Shown: positions 34,211-42,898 of the stretch, piece by piece
Layout of the letters: the number at the start of each line of letters is the position of its first letter
Numbering within the stretch: position 1 is the first letter of the stretch
Source of the DNA: Arachnia rubra
Lineage (GTDB): Bacteria > Actinomycetota > Actinomycetes > Propionibacteriales > Propionibacteriaceae
DNA length: 64,000 nt
Reading direction: 5' to 3'
NCBI RefSeq assembly: GCF_019973735.1
Contig: NZ_AP024463.1
Span: 2,294,001-2,358,000, forward strand
Made by a program: the position numbers and the translations under genes
The notes under the pieces: generated by a model
What the model was told of the DNA's origin: nothing
The model's input: only the letters and a program-made list of their open reading frames with translations
Database searches by the model: none

Positions 34211-36124
34211 ATGAGACGGCTGATGACGTGGGTGCTGCTCCTGGCAGCGGTCATCACTGGCGTTGTCGCCTCCCCTGCCCGGGCGGAGGGCAGCGTCGAT
34301 GTGAACATCAGTTCCGTCTCCCCGCAGCTGCTGGACCTGTCCCACCCGGACCAGACCATCACCATCAGCGGCACGGTGCGCAACAACACTGACCATTCCC
34401 TCAGCAAGGCCAGCGTCCATTTCTGGCGCTCCACCGCCCCCATCACGGAACACGACGACCTCCAGCAGACGCTCACCTCCGAGCCCACGCAGCCACTCGG
34501 CAGAAGGCTCGTGGGGGCCAACAACTACCAGGACCTGGGAGAGCTCGCGCCCGGAGCCTCGATGAGGTTCACGGTGAGCGCGACCGTGCAGGACCTGAAC
34601 CTGCCCAAGGCTGACAGCGCCTATCTGCTGGGGGTCCATCTGCGGGCCGACGCCCCTGACGGGAACCATCTCACGGCGGGACGGGGCCGCGTGCTGGCCA
34701 TCGCATCCAAGAAACCACTGCCGGTGTCGAATGTCGTCAAGCTCGCTGCCCAGCCGACCCTACTGGACGGCAGCGACTTCCAGAACGACTCCCTGGAGTC
34801 CCAGCTGGTCGGTGAGCTCTCCGAGCTCCTGGCCGCAGCCGAGAAGCCAGGCGCGTACACCCTCCTGGACCCGTCGCTGCTGGTGGAGGTCCGGGCCCTG
34901 GCCGAGGAACACACCGTGGCCGGAACCCGCACCCCGCCCAGCCAGAACGCACAGGATTTCTTGAATCGGCTCAACACCCTGATCAGTGCGGGACGGGTGA
35001 TGCGGCTGCCCTTCGGGAATCCCGACCTGGCGCGGCTCCACGCGACCGGGGACCTCAGCAGTTTCGAGACCGCACTCAGCTGGTCGGAGACCGCCCTGAA
35101 AACCGCTGAGCTCGGGGCCATAGCCGATGCTCCGCTTGTCGCGGACCTGGGGGACAACGACAGCCAGGACCTGGCGCTGACCCTCGCGCTCCACGGCTTC
35201 AAGAAGGTGTTCGGGAACAATTTCACCTCCAGCGGGATGATCAGCACCACGGACCACAGCGTCAAAGCCCACGCCCTGCGCGTGTCCTCCCTGGTGCTTC
35301 CCGGCATCGGCCCCGGCAACACCCTCACCGAGGCCCAGATCGCCGGCCGCCGCCTGGCGGAGGGACTGCTCGATGGCTCGCCGACGATCCATCTGGTGCG
35401 TTCCGCGGCGGACATCGACCGCGCCGCCCTGCTGGAGGGGGCCGAGACCGCCGCCACCCTCCCCGAACCCCGAGAGCAGGCGCGCTATGCGGACACCACC
35501 ACGCGGGCAACCCCATGGCCCAAGCTGCGATCCCAGATACAGGGGATGTTCGACTCATCCCAGCTCCTGGAGGAGGTCACTGGTACCGATCGCAAAGCCC
35601 TGAACGCGGCAATCGCGGCGCGCTCCTTCAGCAGCGGCTTCAATTCCGAGGCGGAGGCGATGGCGTTCGTCAGCGCCACCCCCAGCGAGAAACTGGATGC
35701 CACAAAGGTCAGGCTGAGCGTCTCCAGCCAGTTCGTGATGGGATCCGAGAAGAACGAATTCCCCGTCACGATCACCAATCCGTTACCCGTCAAAGTGACG
35801 GTGAAGGTGAATTTCACCAGCAACTCCCCCAAACGTATCTGGGTCGAATCATCGGAGCTGGTGACCCTGGAGCCGGGCGAGCAGCGGACGGTGAACGTCA
35901 CCCTCCACAGCGCCGCGAACGGTGTGGTGATGGTGCGGGCCCAGCTGGCGACGCAGGAGGGGACCCGCTTCGGACCGGAGGCGCCGGTGGAGATCACGGC
36001 GACCGGCCTGGGGCGCGTCGGCTGGATCATCATCATCGTCTCGGGTGCAGTAGTGGTGGGAGGCACATTCCTGCGTATCAGGGCGGTGCAACGGGAACGA
36101 GCCAGGGAGAGTCGTGAGCAGTAA
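34211..36124 (+). CDS. DUF6049-type secreted protein anchored by a C-terminal helix
   Basis: The 637-residue extracytoplasmic protein has a signal peptide (MRRLMTWVLLLAAVITGVVA..ARA, about 1-26), a beta-rich domain (VDVNISSVSPQLLDLSHPDQ), a central alpha/beta region and a late beta domain (VTITNPLPVKVTVKVNFTS, LEPGEQRTVNVTL). A single membrane helix near the end (IIIIVSGAVVVGGTFLRIRA) and a short basic tail follow. Proteins of this kind sit directly upstream of murJ in many Actinobacteria; function is unknown. ATG 34211 is chosen because it starts the signal peptide; an earlier start at 34097 would overlap the divergent riboswitch leader. It overlaps murJ by 11 nt. Confidence 0.82.
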   Translation: MRRLMTWVLLLAAVITGVVASPARAEGSVDVNISSVSPQLLDLSHPDQTITISGTVRNNTDHSLSKASVHFWRSTAPITEHDDLQQTLTSEPTQPLGRRLVGANNYQDLGELAPGASMRFTVSATVQDLNLPKADSAYLLGVHLRADAPDGNHLTAGRGRVLAIASKKPLPVSNVVKLAAQPTLLDGSDFQNDSLESQLVGELSELLAAAEKPGAYTLLDPSLLVEVRALAEEHTVAGTRTPPSQNAQDFLNRLNTLISAGRVMRLPFGNPDLARLHATGDLSSFETALSWSETALKTAELGAIADAPLVADLGDNDSQDLALTLALHGFKKVFGNNFTSSGMISTTDHSVKAHALRVSSLVLPGIGPGNTLTEAQIAGRRLAEGLLDGSPTIHLVRSAADIDRAALLEGAETAATLPEPREQARYADTTTRATPWPKLRSQIQGMFDSSQLLEEVTGTDRKALNAAIAARSFSSGFNSEAEAMAFVSATPSEKLDATKVRLSVSSQFVMGSEKNEFPVTITNPLPVKVTVKVNFTSNSPKRIWVESSELVTLEPGEQRTVNVTLHSAANGVVMVRAQLATQEGTRFGPEAPVEITATGLGRVGWIIIIVSGAVVVGGTFLRIRAVQRERARESREQ

Positions 36125-39100
36125 GACCAGTGGTGAAGTGAGCAGCACCCGCAAGTTGCTTTCCGCAAGCGCCCTGATGACAGCGGGAACGCTCGTCTCC
36201 CGGGGCCTCGGCATCCTGCGCACGATGCTGATCGCCTTCATCCTCGGCAACGGCACCCGGCAGGCGGACATCCTGTCCTTGGCCAACACCATCTCCAACG
36301 GCATGTACTTCCTGTTCGTGGGAGGTGCGGTCAACACGGTCTTGGTACCGCAGATCGTGCGGGCCATCCGCCATGACGAGGACGGCGGCGAGGCCTTCAC
36401 GAACCGGCTGATGACCGCCTTCATGCTGGTCATCAGCGTCGTCACCGTGGTCCTGACGGTCGCCGCCCCACTGATTACCTTCTTATATTCCTCAGACGCC
36501 TACCGCTCCGCTGACCTGGAGACTCAATACGCCTCGATGGTGGCGCTGACCTACTGCACTCTCCCGCAGATCTTCTTCTACGGCGTCTACACGATCCTGG
36601 GGCAGGTGCTCAATGCACGGGACCAGTTCGGTCCCATGATGTGGGCCCCGATCGCCAACAACGTCATTGGGCTCGCGGTGCTCGGACTCTACCTGGTGGC
36701 CTGGGGAACCGGCGGAGACCACTCGGGGGCCTTCACCAATGAGCAGACGCTGCTGCTCGGTCTCGGCTCCACCGCCGGTATCGCCGCCCAGGCGCTGGTG
36801 CTGATCCCGTTCGTGCGGAAGGTGGGATTCCGGTTCCGGCCCCGTTTCGATCTGAGGGGAACTGGACTCGGCAAGACATTCCAGCTCGCAAAGTGGACTC
36901 TCGGCTTCGTCCTGATCAACCAGATCGTCCTCATGCTGGTGACCCGCCTGGCCACCTCGGCAACAGCTGCTGGCACGGGCGGCGGCTCCAATGTTTACAC
37001 AAATGCCAACCTGATCTGGATGATGCCGCACTCCCTGATCACGGTCTCCCTGGCAACCGCGATGTTGCCGAATGCCTCACGGCTGGCCGCCGAGGGAGAT
37101 CTCGATGGCGTTGCAGCCGAGGCCCGCAAAACCATGCGGCTATCACTGATGGCCCTGATTCCTGCATCGGCAGTCTTTCTAGCGCTCGCCGACCCCCTGG
37201 CCACGTTGTTGTTCGGTCACGGCCAGGGCAGCCGCGACGCCGTGCTGATCGCCTGGGCGCTGGCGGCCTTCGCCCTCGGGACGGTGCCCTTCAGCGTCCA
37301 GTTCATCTGCCTGCGCACCTTCTACTCCCTGGAGAACACCAAGACCCCATTCCTGCTGCAGTGTGTCATCGGCAGCGTCAATGCCGGCGGCGCGCTCCTG
37401 CTGGTGCACCTGGTGCAGGATCCCTCCTGGACGGCCGCGGCGCTGGCCGCGGCATATTCCCTGGCCTACCTCGTGGGAGTCCAGCTCAGCTGGCGGCAGT
37501 TGAAACGCAGCCTGCCCAGCCTGGATGGCCGCGATCTCCTGATGCACATCGCCCGCCTCGGAATCGGGGCGGGCAGCGGAGCGGTGGTCGCCTGGCTCCT
37601 GTCGGGCTGGATCACCGGCGCCCTCCCCGGAGGGAAACTGGGGCCGCTGCTGGCTCTCGGCATAGGCAGCGGCCTGATCGGAGCCACCTTCTTCGGGGTG
37701 GGAAGACTGCTCAAGGTCCGGGAGCTTGCCAGCCTGGGAGACATGGTGCGTTCCCGGCTTGGCCGCGGCAAACCCTCCGACAAACCGGAGGAGGAACAAC
37801 CGGAACAGGAATCGGCACTCCCCAAGATCCCGACCATCGGGCCCGAGCCCGCCACCGTCGCGGCCCTGGCAGACGACCTCATGCCCACGGGCCTGCAGAC
37901 GGTCATCGCCGATGGCAACTTCAACGGCTGGAATGCGGCCCGCATCCCGGAGGAGTCCATGTCGGCGGCCCTCGAACTGCCCAGCCTGGTGCGGGACCTC
38001 AGCCAGGAGTCCACCGACGACATGCTGAAGACCAGGACCAGCCCGGCAGTGCGGGAAACCCCCGAGCCCGTCGAGCAGGACATGCATTCGCAGGTCATCG
38101 GGCCGGATGAGCCGTCGTTCTTCGAGGGCGTCGACGAGATCACCGCAGGACAGCGATTGATGAACACCGGCGACCTGCTGTCGACGCGGTTCCGCATCGA
38201 GGAACTGATCATGGTCCGGGACGGCATCGAGACGTGGCGCTCCCACGACCTGGTGCTCTCCCGCGACGTCGTGGCGCACGTTATACCAGCGGACAGCCCG
38301 TACAGCAATGACCTGCTGCAGGCGGCCCGCAAGGGCGCGATCGCCACCGACTCGCGTTTCCTGCGGGTCCTAGACGCGGTCAGTCTCGAGGATGATTCCC
38401 GCGGGCTCAGTGGGTACATCGTCTGCGAATACGCACAGGGCAGTTCGCTGGCGGAGCTGCTGAAACACGGACCGCTGAGCGCCCTTGAGGCAGCCTGGGT
38501 GGTGCGGGAGCTGGCCGATGCGCTCACCTCGCTGCATGGGCAGGGCCTGTTCCACGAGCAGCTGACCCCCGACAATGTGGTGATCACGAACCTCGGCGCC
38601 GTGAAACTGGTCGGGTTCGGCGTGGAAGCGGGTTTCCACCCGAACTCCTCAGTGAAATGGAGCGACCGCGAGGCCGCAGACGTGCGGGGACTCGCGAGCC
38701 TGCTGTACGCGATGCTGGTGCTGCGCTGGCCGGGTGGGAATGCCTGGGGCCTGGAGGCGGCCCCCGTCATCGCGGGCGAGCCGGCTCCGCCACACACCGT
38801 CGCCACCGGCGTCTCCCCGGCACTGGACCAGATCTGCACAGCTGCCCTGACCGAGCGGGGAGCGGCATCGGACCACAGGATCACGACCGCGTCCCAGCTG
38901 GCGGCGGCGCTCGCCTCCGTGCTGGGGACCGCGGATGCCTCCGCGGATCTGGAGGCCCGGGTCAGGCAGCCCCAGAATCCGATCCCAGGCAATCTGCGGC
39001 CTGCCACGCTCGAACCAATGCCCGCGCCCGACGCAGCGGCAACGCAGATACAGCCTGCGGTCAGCCAGCAGCCTCGCCAGAAAGTGGTGGAGACCAGCGC

Positions 39101-39770
39101 TGTGGAGGACGTGAAGTCCGCCAAAAACACCTACGAGGGTAGGCCTCTGCTCTGGATGGCGCTGCTGGCTGCCATCGCGACACTCGTAATCTCCCTGATA
39201 GTGGTCGCGATCAACAGTCTTGGCCCAAGGCCAAGCACCGGCGATTCCGCTGCGCCCAGCCCGGCGGCAAGCGAGTCGCAGGGAACCTCCGAGGCCGGCA
39301 CCGTCGTGCCGGTGGCCAGTGCGAATGACTTCGACCCGCGGGCGGACAACGGCAATGGTGAGGAGCATGCGGACCAGGCGAAGAACGCCATCGACGGCGA
39401 CGCTGGGACGGGCTGGTCCACTGTGAAGTACTGGACTTCGGCGATGGGCGGCGAGAAACCCGGTGTCGGCCTGGTCCTGGACCTCGGACAGCCCGTCCAG
39501 ATCGGTGAGGTCGAGGTGAACTTCGCCGCGGCCGGCGAGAACGTCGAGTTGCGGGTCCCAGCCAAGGAGGCGACAGACAAGGCCCCCATGGACCGCCAAG
39601 CCCAGTGGAAGGCGGTCGCTAACGCCGAAGGTGCTGCTGAGAAGACAGTGCTGAAGCCGTCGGAGCCGGTGACGAGCCGCTACCTGCTGGTCTACCTCAC
39701 GAAACTGCCGGAGGTCTCCAAGGACCGCTACTCGGCGACCATCAACGAAATCGTCGTCAAACACGGCTGA
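36114..39770 (+). CDS. murJ: MurJ lipid II flippase fused to a pseudokinase and an extracellular domain
   Basis: The 1218-residue protein begins (GTG 36114) with a MATE/MOP-fold MurJ region (about 15-560, around 14 hydrophobic segments; LVSRGLGILRTMLIAFILG). MurJ flips lipid II for peptidoglycan synthesis. An acidic linker (about 565-680) leads to a kinase-like domain (about 685-930) in which the catalytic loop reads FHEQLTPDNVVI instead of HRDxKxxN and DFG is GFG, so it is a pseudokinase. After it come a membrane helix (LLWMALLAAIATLVISLIVV, about 1010-1033) and a discoidin-like extracellular domain (NAIDGDAGTGWSTVKYW). The same layout is known for mycobacterial MviN, whose pseudokinase is phosphorylated by PknB and binds FhaA. 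Confidence 0.92.
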   Translation: MSSKTSGEVSSTRKLLSASALMTAGTLVSRGLGILRTMLIAFILGNGTRQADILSLANTISNGMYFLFVGGAVNTVLVPQIVRAIRHDEDGGEAFTNRLMTAFMLVISVVTVVLTVAAPLITFLYSSDAYRSADLETQYASMVALTYCTLPQIFFYGVYTILGQVLNARDQFGPMMWAPIANNVIGLAVLGLYLVAWGTGGDHSGAFTNEQTLLLGLGSTAGIAAQALVLIPFVRKVGFRFRPRFDLRGTGLGKTFQLAKWTLGFVLINQIVLMLVTRLATSATAAGTGGGSNVYTNANLIWMMPHSLITVSLATAMLPNASRLAAEGDLDGVAAEARKTMRLSLMALIPASAVFLALADPLATLLFGHGQGSRDAVLIAWALAAFALGTVPFSVQFICLRTFYSLENTKTPFLLQCVIGSVNAGGALLLVHLVQDPSWTAAALAAAYSLAYLVGVQLSWRQLKRSLPSLDGRDLLMHIARLGIGAGSGAVVAWLLSGWITGALPGGKLGPLLALGIGSGLIGATFFGVGRLLKVRELASLGDMVRSRLGRGKPSDKPEEEQPEQESALPKIPTIGPEPATVAALADDLMPTGLQTVIADGNFNGWNAARIPEESMSAALELPSLVRDLSQESTDDMLKTRTSPAVRETPEPVEQDMHSQVIGPDEPSFFEGVDEITAGQRLMNTGDLLSTRFRIEELIMVRDGIETWRSHDLVLSRDVVAHVIPADSPYSNDLLQAARKGAIATDSRFLRVLDAVSLEDDSRGLSGYIVCEYAQGSSLAELLKHGPLSALEAAWVVRELADALTSLHGQGLFHEQLTPDNVVITNLGAVKLVGFGVEAGFHPNSSVKWSDREAADVRGLASLLYAMLVLRWPGGNAWGLEAAPVIAGEPAPPHTVATGVSPALDQICTAALTERGAASDHRITTASQLAAALASVLGTADASADLEARVRQPQNPIPGNLRPATLEPMPAPDAAATQIQPAVSQQPRQKVVETSAVEDVKSAKNTYEGRPLLWMALLAAIATLVISLIVVAINSLGPRPSTGDSAAPSPAASESQGTSEAGTVVPVASANDFDPRADNGNGEEHADQAKNAIDGDAGTGWSTVKYWTSAMGGEKPGVGLVLDLGQPVQIGEVEVNFAAAGENVELRVPAKEATDKAPMDRQAQWKAVANAEGAAEKTVLKPSEPVTSRYLLVYLTKLPEVSKDRYSATINEIVVKHG

Positions 39771-39817
39771 GACCACCTTCACCGTAAGTTCTGGAGCCAG
39801 TCCGCTACGGTTCTGCC

Positions 39818-40696
39818 ATGACCGACGGTGTCCTGGAAATCCATGTGCTTGCCGACTCGACCGGGGAAACTGCGGTACGGCTGGCCAGAGCCGCCCGCGC
39901 ACAGTTCCCGGATGCGCATTTCGAGATCATCCGGCACCCCAGGCTGGGAAGACTGGAGGCCATGATGAAGGCCCTGAACACGCTGAAGGAACGCTCTGAC
40001 CAGCGGATCGCTGTCTTCTTCACGCTGGTGAATGCCGAGCTGCGGAGCCTGGTGATCAATGCCTGCAAGGATCTGGCGATTCCCTACACCGACCTGATGG
40101 GTGATGCGCTGCTGGCGCTGGAGGAGATCTCCGGGCACACAGCCGACGAGGTTCCCATGCGCCCCGTGGGAGTGGAAGCCGACTATTTCGTGCGGATCTC
40201 CGCGATGGAGTTCGCGATCCGCAACGACGATGGGGCAATGCCCGCCGCGCTGAGGGAGTGCGACATCTGCCTGGTCGGGGCCTCTCGCTCCGGCAAGACT
40301 CCCCTGTCGATCTATCTGGGCTATCTGGGATACAAAACGGTCAATGTGCCGCTGGTGCCTGGCATCCAGCCGCCTGAGGAGCTGTTCGGGATCGATCGCT
40401 GGCGCATCGTCGGGCTGACCATCGACGCTGAACGACTGTTGCAGATCCGGTCGCGGCGGGTGCAGGGCCTGGGTGGGTTCGGGACCCGGGATGGTTACGC
40501 CGACCTGGGACAGATCCTCGACGAGCTGGACGAGGTGAGCAACATCCAGCGCCGGCTGGGAGCCCCGATTGTGGACACGACAGGCCTGGCGCTGGAGGAG
40601 GCCGCAGCCCGCATCATCGACATCGTTGATGAGCGCGCCCGCCGCGCGGGCTCGCATCTTCGCCGCCCCGCGGGTCAGCTCCGGATCAAACCGTGA
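39818..40696 (+). CDS. ppsR: PPDK regulatory protein (bifunctional kinase/pyrophosphorylase)
   Basis: The 292-residue DUF299 protein (MTDGVLEIHVLADSTGETA) switches pyruvate phosphate dikinase or PEP synthase off and on by ADP-dependent phosphorylation and Pi-dependent dephosphorylation of a threonine next to the catalytic histidine. The family P-loop GASRSGKTPLS lies at residues 154-164, followed by YLGYKTVNVPLVPG and PEELFGIDRWRIVGLTID. The natural target is the dikinase at 12341-14995, whose GGMTSH motif contains the threonine before His454. It ends 4 nt from the convergent CDF gene, with no hairpin between. Confidence 0.93.
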   Translation: MTDGVLEIHVLADSTGETAVRLARAARAQFPDAHFEIIRHPRLGRLEAMMKALNTLKERSDQRIAVFFTLVNAELRSLVINACKDLAIPYTDLMGDALLALEEISGHTADEVPMRPVGVEADYFVRISAMEFAIRNDDGAMPAALRECDICLVGASRSGKTPLSIYLGYLGYKTVNVPLVPGIQPPEELFGIDRWRIVGLTIDAERLLQIRSRRVQGLGGFGTRDGYADLGQILDELDEVSNIQRRLGAPIVDTTGLALEEAAARIIDIVDERARRAGSHLRRPAGQLRIKP

Positions 40697-40700
40697 CTGA

Positions 40701-41639
40701 TTACAGGTCGGCGTGGGAGTAGCTGCGGGCGTCGTTGATGGGCTCAATGTGCCCAGTGACGGTCATCCTGGGGAATTCGGAGACGATCTCGTCGGAGAGA
40801 TCCTCCAGGAAGTCGTGCCCTTGTTTGACGCTCCACTCGTCCGGAACGAGCAGGTGGAATTCCATGAACTGACGAGTCCCGGAGACCCGGGTACGCATCA
40901 GGTGGAACCCCACCTCGGCACCGGCGCGGCTGCTCAGTATCGCACGTAGCCGCTCATTGTCCTCCTCGGGCAGGGACACATCCATCAGACCGGCCGTCGA
41001 CTCCTGCACCAGGGCGTAACCCGCAAAAAGGATGTTGACGCCCACAGCGATGGCGATCACCGGGTCCAGCCAGTCCCACCCGGTGAGCCACACCAGGACT
41101 ATCCCGGCCAGCACCCCGGCCGAGGTCCAGACATCGGTCATCAGGTGCTTGCCATCAGCTTTGAGGGCGATGGAGTGGTGACGTCTCCCTGCCCTGATCA
41201 GCAGCAGAGCGACAGCACCATTGAGGACGGAAGCCACCACTGAGATCGCCAGGCCAACCCCGACTGCCTCGAGGGGCTGCGGGACAAGCAACCGCTGGAC
41301 GGCGAAAATGCCGATGGAGATGGCGGCGATGAAAATCATCACACCCTCCACCGCCGCGGAGAAATACTCCGCCTTGGTGTGACCGAAGTTGTGGTTGGCG
41401 TCGGCGGGTTTCACCGCGATCTTCAGGGCGATCAACGCCACGACGGCGGCGACCAGGTTCACGATGGACTCGGCGGCGTCGGCCAACAGGCCCACTGATC
41501 CCGTGACCAGCCAGGCTCCGGCCTTCAGTGCGATCGTGGCAAGTGCAGTGGCCACGGCCAGCCAGCCATAACGGCTCAGGTCCGGTGCACCAGTGGATTG
41601 TTGAGAACTCAGCGACACACCTCCATGGTCAGTGCGCAC
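40701..41639 (-). CDS. Cation diffusion facilitator family transporter
   Basis: The 312-residue CDF protein exports divalent metal by proton antiport. It has six membrane helices with metal-site motifs LLADAAESIVN (helix II), NHNFGHTKAEYFSA (the HxxxAE after the first loop) and ADGKHLMTDVWTSAGVL (HxxTD, helix V). A C-terminal cytoplasmic ferredoxin-like domain contains MRTRVSGTRQFMEFHL. Such motifs suit Zn/Co/Fe-type CDFs; specificity is not clear. The start is uncertain: GTG at 41639 lacks a clear ribosome site, while a GGAGGT lies just before an internal GTG at 41618. Confidence 0.9.
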   Translation of the reverse strand: MRTDHGGVSLSSQQSTGAPDLSRYGWLAVATALATIALKAGAWLVTGSVGLLADAAESIVNLVAAVVALIALKIAVKPADANHNFGHTKAEYFSAAVEGVMIFIAAISIGIFAVQRLLVPQPLEAVGVGLAISVVASVLNGAVALLLIRAGRRHHSIALKADGKHLMTDVWTSAGVLAGIVLVWLTGWDWLDPVIAIAVGVNILFAGYALVQESTAGLMDVSLPEEDNERLRAILSSRAGAEVGFHLMRTRVSGTRQFMEFHLLVPDEWSVKQGHDFLEDLSDEIVSEFPRMTVTGHIEPINDARSYSHADL

Positions 41640-41709
41640 CAGATTGGAAGCAAGCCTTGATAGGTTCTGCTCGCCTTCTCCCGCTCCGCCTTGAGGGAAC
41701 CGGTTCTTT

Positions 41710-42330
41710 CTAGGCCCCGACCAGGGGAGGGTAGGGCTCGATCCAGGTGTGGGAGCGGTCAGTTGTCCATCTGGTCACATGGCCGAGGTGCTCGGTGGGT
41801 AGGTATCCGGCCTTGAGGTCCGCGACCGGCACCGGCAGGGCTCCTGTTAAGTCAGCGACCTCCGGGATCAGGTCGGTCACCACAGCCACCACCGGTATCC
41901 TGAGGCTCTTCCGGTTTGCCACCAGGGTCGCCAGCACCTCATCGCCGATCCCGCGAGCCACCAATACGATCGGCTGGTGCTGGGCAATGGGTTCCATCAA
42001 CTCCCGCATCGTGACGCCGGTACCGTCGATGATCAGCACACTGGCATCCTCTAGCTCGGCACGACCATGTGCGTCAGCGAATCCCAGAGCTGCAAGCCCG
42101 ATCTCAAGCCGCTCACCCCTTGGCTTCCCCTGGTCTGGCGTTTCCCCGGCAGCCGGCGCCGGCAGGTCGTCGATCTCGGACTGAGTCAGGTATTCGGGCC
42201 TCCCCTCGTCCCCACCTCCCGTGGACTCCCCCTCTAGCCGGCGCCGGCGGAGCATGTCCAGCCAGACGGCAAGCGCCAGCAGAAACAACCCAATGACCAG
42301 CGCCCACAGCAACCCGTCCAGCTCTCCCAT
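41710..42330 (-). CDS. Membrane-anchored protein resembling an isolated GroEL apical domain
   Basis: The 206-residue protein has one N-terminal membrane helix (LLWALVIGLFLLALAVWL, about 7-24), a basic RRRR stop-transfer, an acidic/proline linker (about 33-75) and one folded domain. Residues 92-197 follow the GroEL apical domain in order: LEDASVLIIDG (GroEL LESPFILLAD), MRELMEPIAQHQPIVLVA ([22 protein letters not shown]), DEVLATLVANR (GEALATLVVN), IPVVAVVTD (VKVAAVKAP), VADLTGA (IATLTGG) and HLGHVTRWTTDRSHTWI (DLGQAKRVVINKDTTTII). The equatorial and intermediate domains and all ATP residues are absent. The basic RRRR after the helix points to the domain lying in the cytoplasm. It sits next to the tRNA-Lys. 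ATG 42330 is used because a longer frame from 42591 reads through the tRNA. Function unknown. Confidence 0.75.
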   Translation of the reverse strand: MGELDGLLWALVIGLFLLALAVWLDMLRRRRLEGESTGGGDEGRPEYLTQSEIDDLPAPAAGETPDQGKPRGERLEIGLAALGFADAHGRAELEDASVLIIDGTGVTMRELMEPIAQHQPIVLVARGIGDEVLATLVANRKSLRIPVVAVVTDLIPEVADLTGALPVPVADLKAGYLPTEHLGHVTRWTTDRSHTWIEPYPPLVGA

Positions 42331-42396
42331 ACCCCAAGCCTGCCACGCCACAACCCGGTGTATGCAGGGAAGGCCAGCAGGTACTAGACTGTCTTC

Positions 42397-42469
42397 GCCC
42401 CTATAGCTCAGTTGGCAGAGCAGTGGACTTTTAATCCATGGGTCGCGGGTTCGAACCCCGCTGGGGGCA
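42397..42469 (+). tRNA. tRNA-Lys (anticodon TTT)
   Basis: The 73-nt cloverleaf has acceptor GCCCCTA pairing with TGGGGGC, D-arm AGCTCAGTTGGCAGAGC, an anticodon stem-loop with CTTTTAA (anticodon TTT, lysine), T-arm CGGGTTCGAACCCCG and discriminator A. No CCA is encoded. It lies at the boundary between chromosomal genes and the conjugative element, and its 3' half is the probable attachment core. Confidence 0.96.
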
Positions 42470-42817
42470 CGAGGGGGCCGCCGCAGCAGCAAACCCCCGG
42501 GCCGCGGCGGATCTCGTCCCCGCAGCCGCGACGGGCAGGTAGCCGGCATCATCCTGGGCGACGCGCTGCGGCAAGATGTCCCTGAGCTCAATCTGCAACA
42601 GCTCGGATGTCACGTACAGGTCATTGAGTGACCATCCGATCTCACCCCGCAGCTTCCTGCCAGCATTGGAGCCAGTCACTCCAAGCGCATCACCAAGCTG
42701 CTTCCGGGTGACTCGTCGCTGGAACATCAGGTTGTTCACGGCAATACCCACCGCCTCGTCGGCGCTGTAGGTACTGATGAGGCCCGCATCGCGAGCTGTT
42801 TCTAGGTCCCTGGCCAT
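42431..42817 (-). CDS. Xre-like HTH regulator whose 3' end lies in the tRNA gene
   Basis: The 128-residue protein has an N-terminal helix (MARDLETARDAGLI) and a lambda-repressor-type HTH (RRVTRKQLGDALGVTGSNAG, about residues 32-51) followed by LRGEIGWSLNDLYVTSELLQ. It resembles small regulators found at the ends of actinobacterial elements. ATG 42817 is preferred; earlier codons run into the divergent promoter. The last 12 residues (CPQRGSNPRPMD) and the stop are the antisense of the tRNA-Lys, so the ORF crosses the probable att core and would change its C-terminus when the element excises. Divergent from the HTH gene at 42899. Confidence 0.72.
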   Translation of the reverse strand: MARDLETARDAGLISTYSADEAVGIAVNNLMFQRRVTRKQLGDALGVTGSNAGRKLRGEIGWSLNDLYVTSELLQIELRDILPQRVAQDDAGYLPVAAAGTRSAAARGFAAAAAPSCPQRGSNPRPMD

Positions 42818-42862
42818 GAAGCACATCATAGACGACTGCGCACAAAACGCACAACATGACGA

Positions 42863-42891
42863 TTGACAAACAACTTGGACGCGCAGCACAC
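42863..42891 (+). promoter_or_regulatory. Possible -35/-10 promoter for a leaderless HTH gene
   Basis: TTGACA at 42863-42868 is a perfect -35 box. A weak -10 (GCACAC/CACACT) begins 17 nt further, which would place transcription start at about 42898-42899, the GTG of the HTH gene. No ribosome site precedes that GTG, so a leaderless mRNA is likely. Just upstream, CGCACAAAACGCACAAC forms a short direct repeat that could be an operator for the divergent Xre protein. Confidence 0.45.
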
Positions 42892-42898
42892 TAGGCGC

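Noticed and set aside
42863..42898. TTG 42863 as start of the HTH gene
   Set aside because: The TTG is part of a perfect TTGACA -35 box; the extra 12 residues have no ribosome site.
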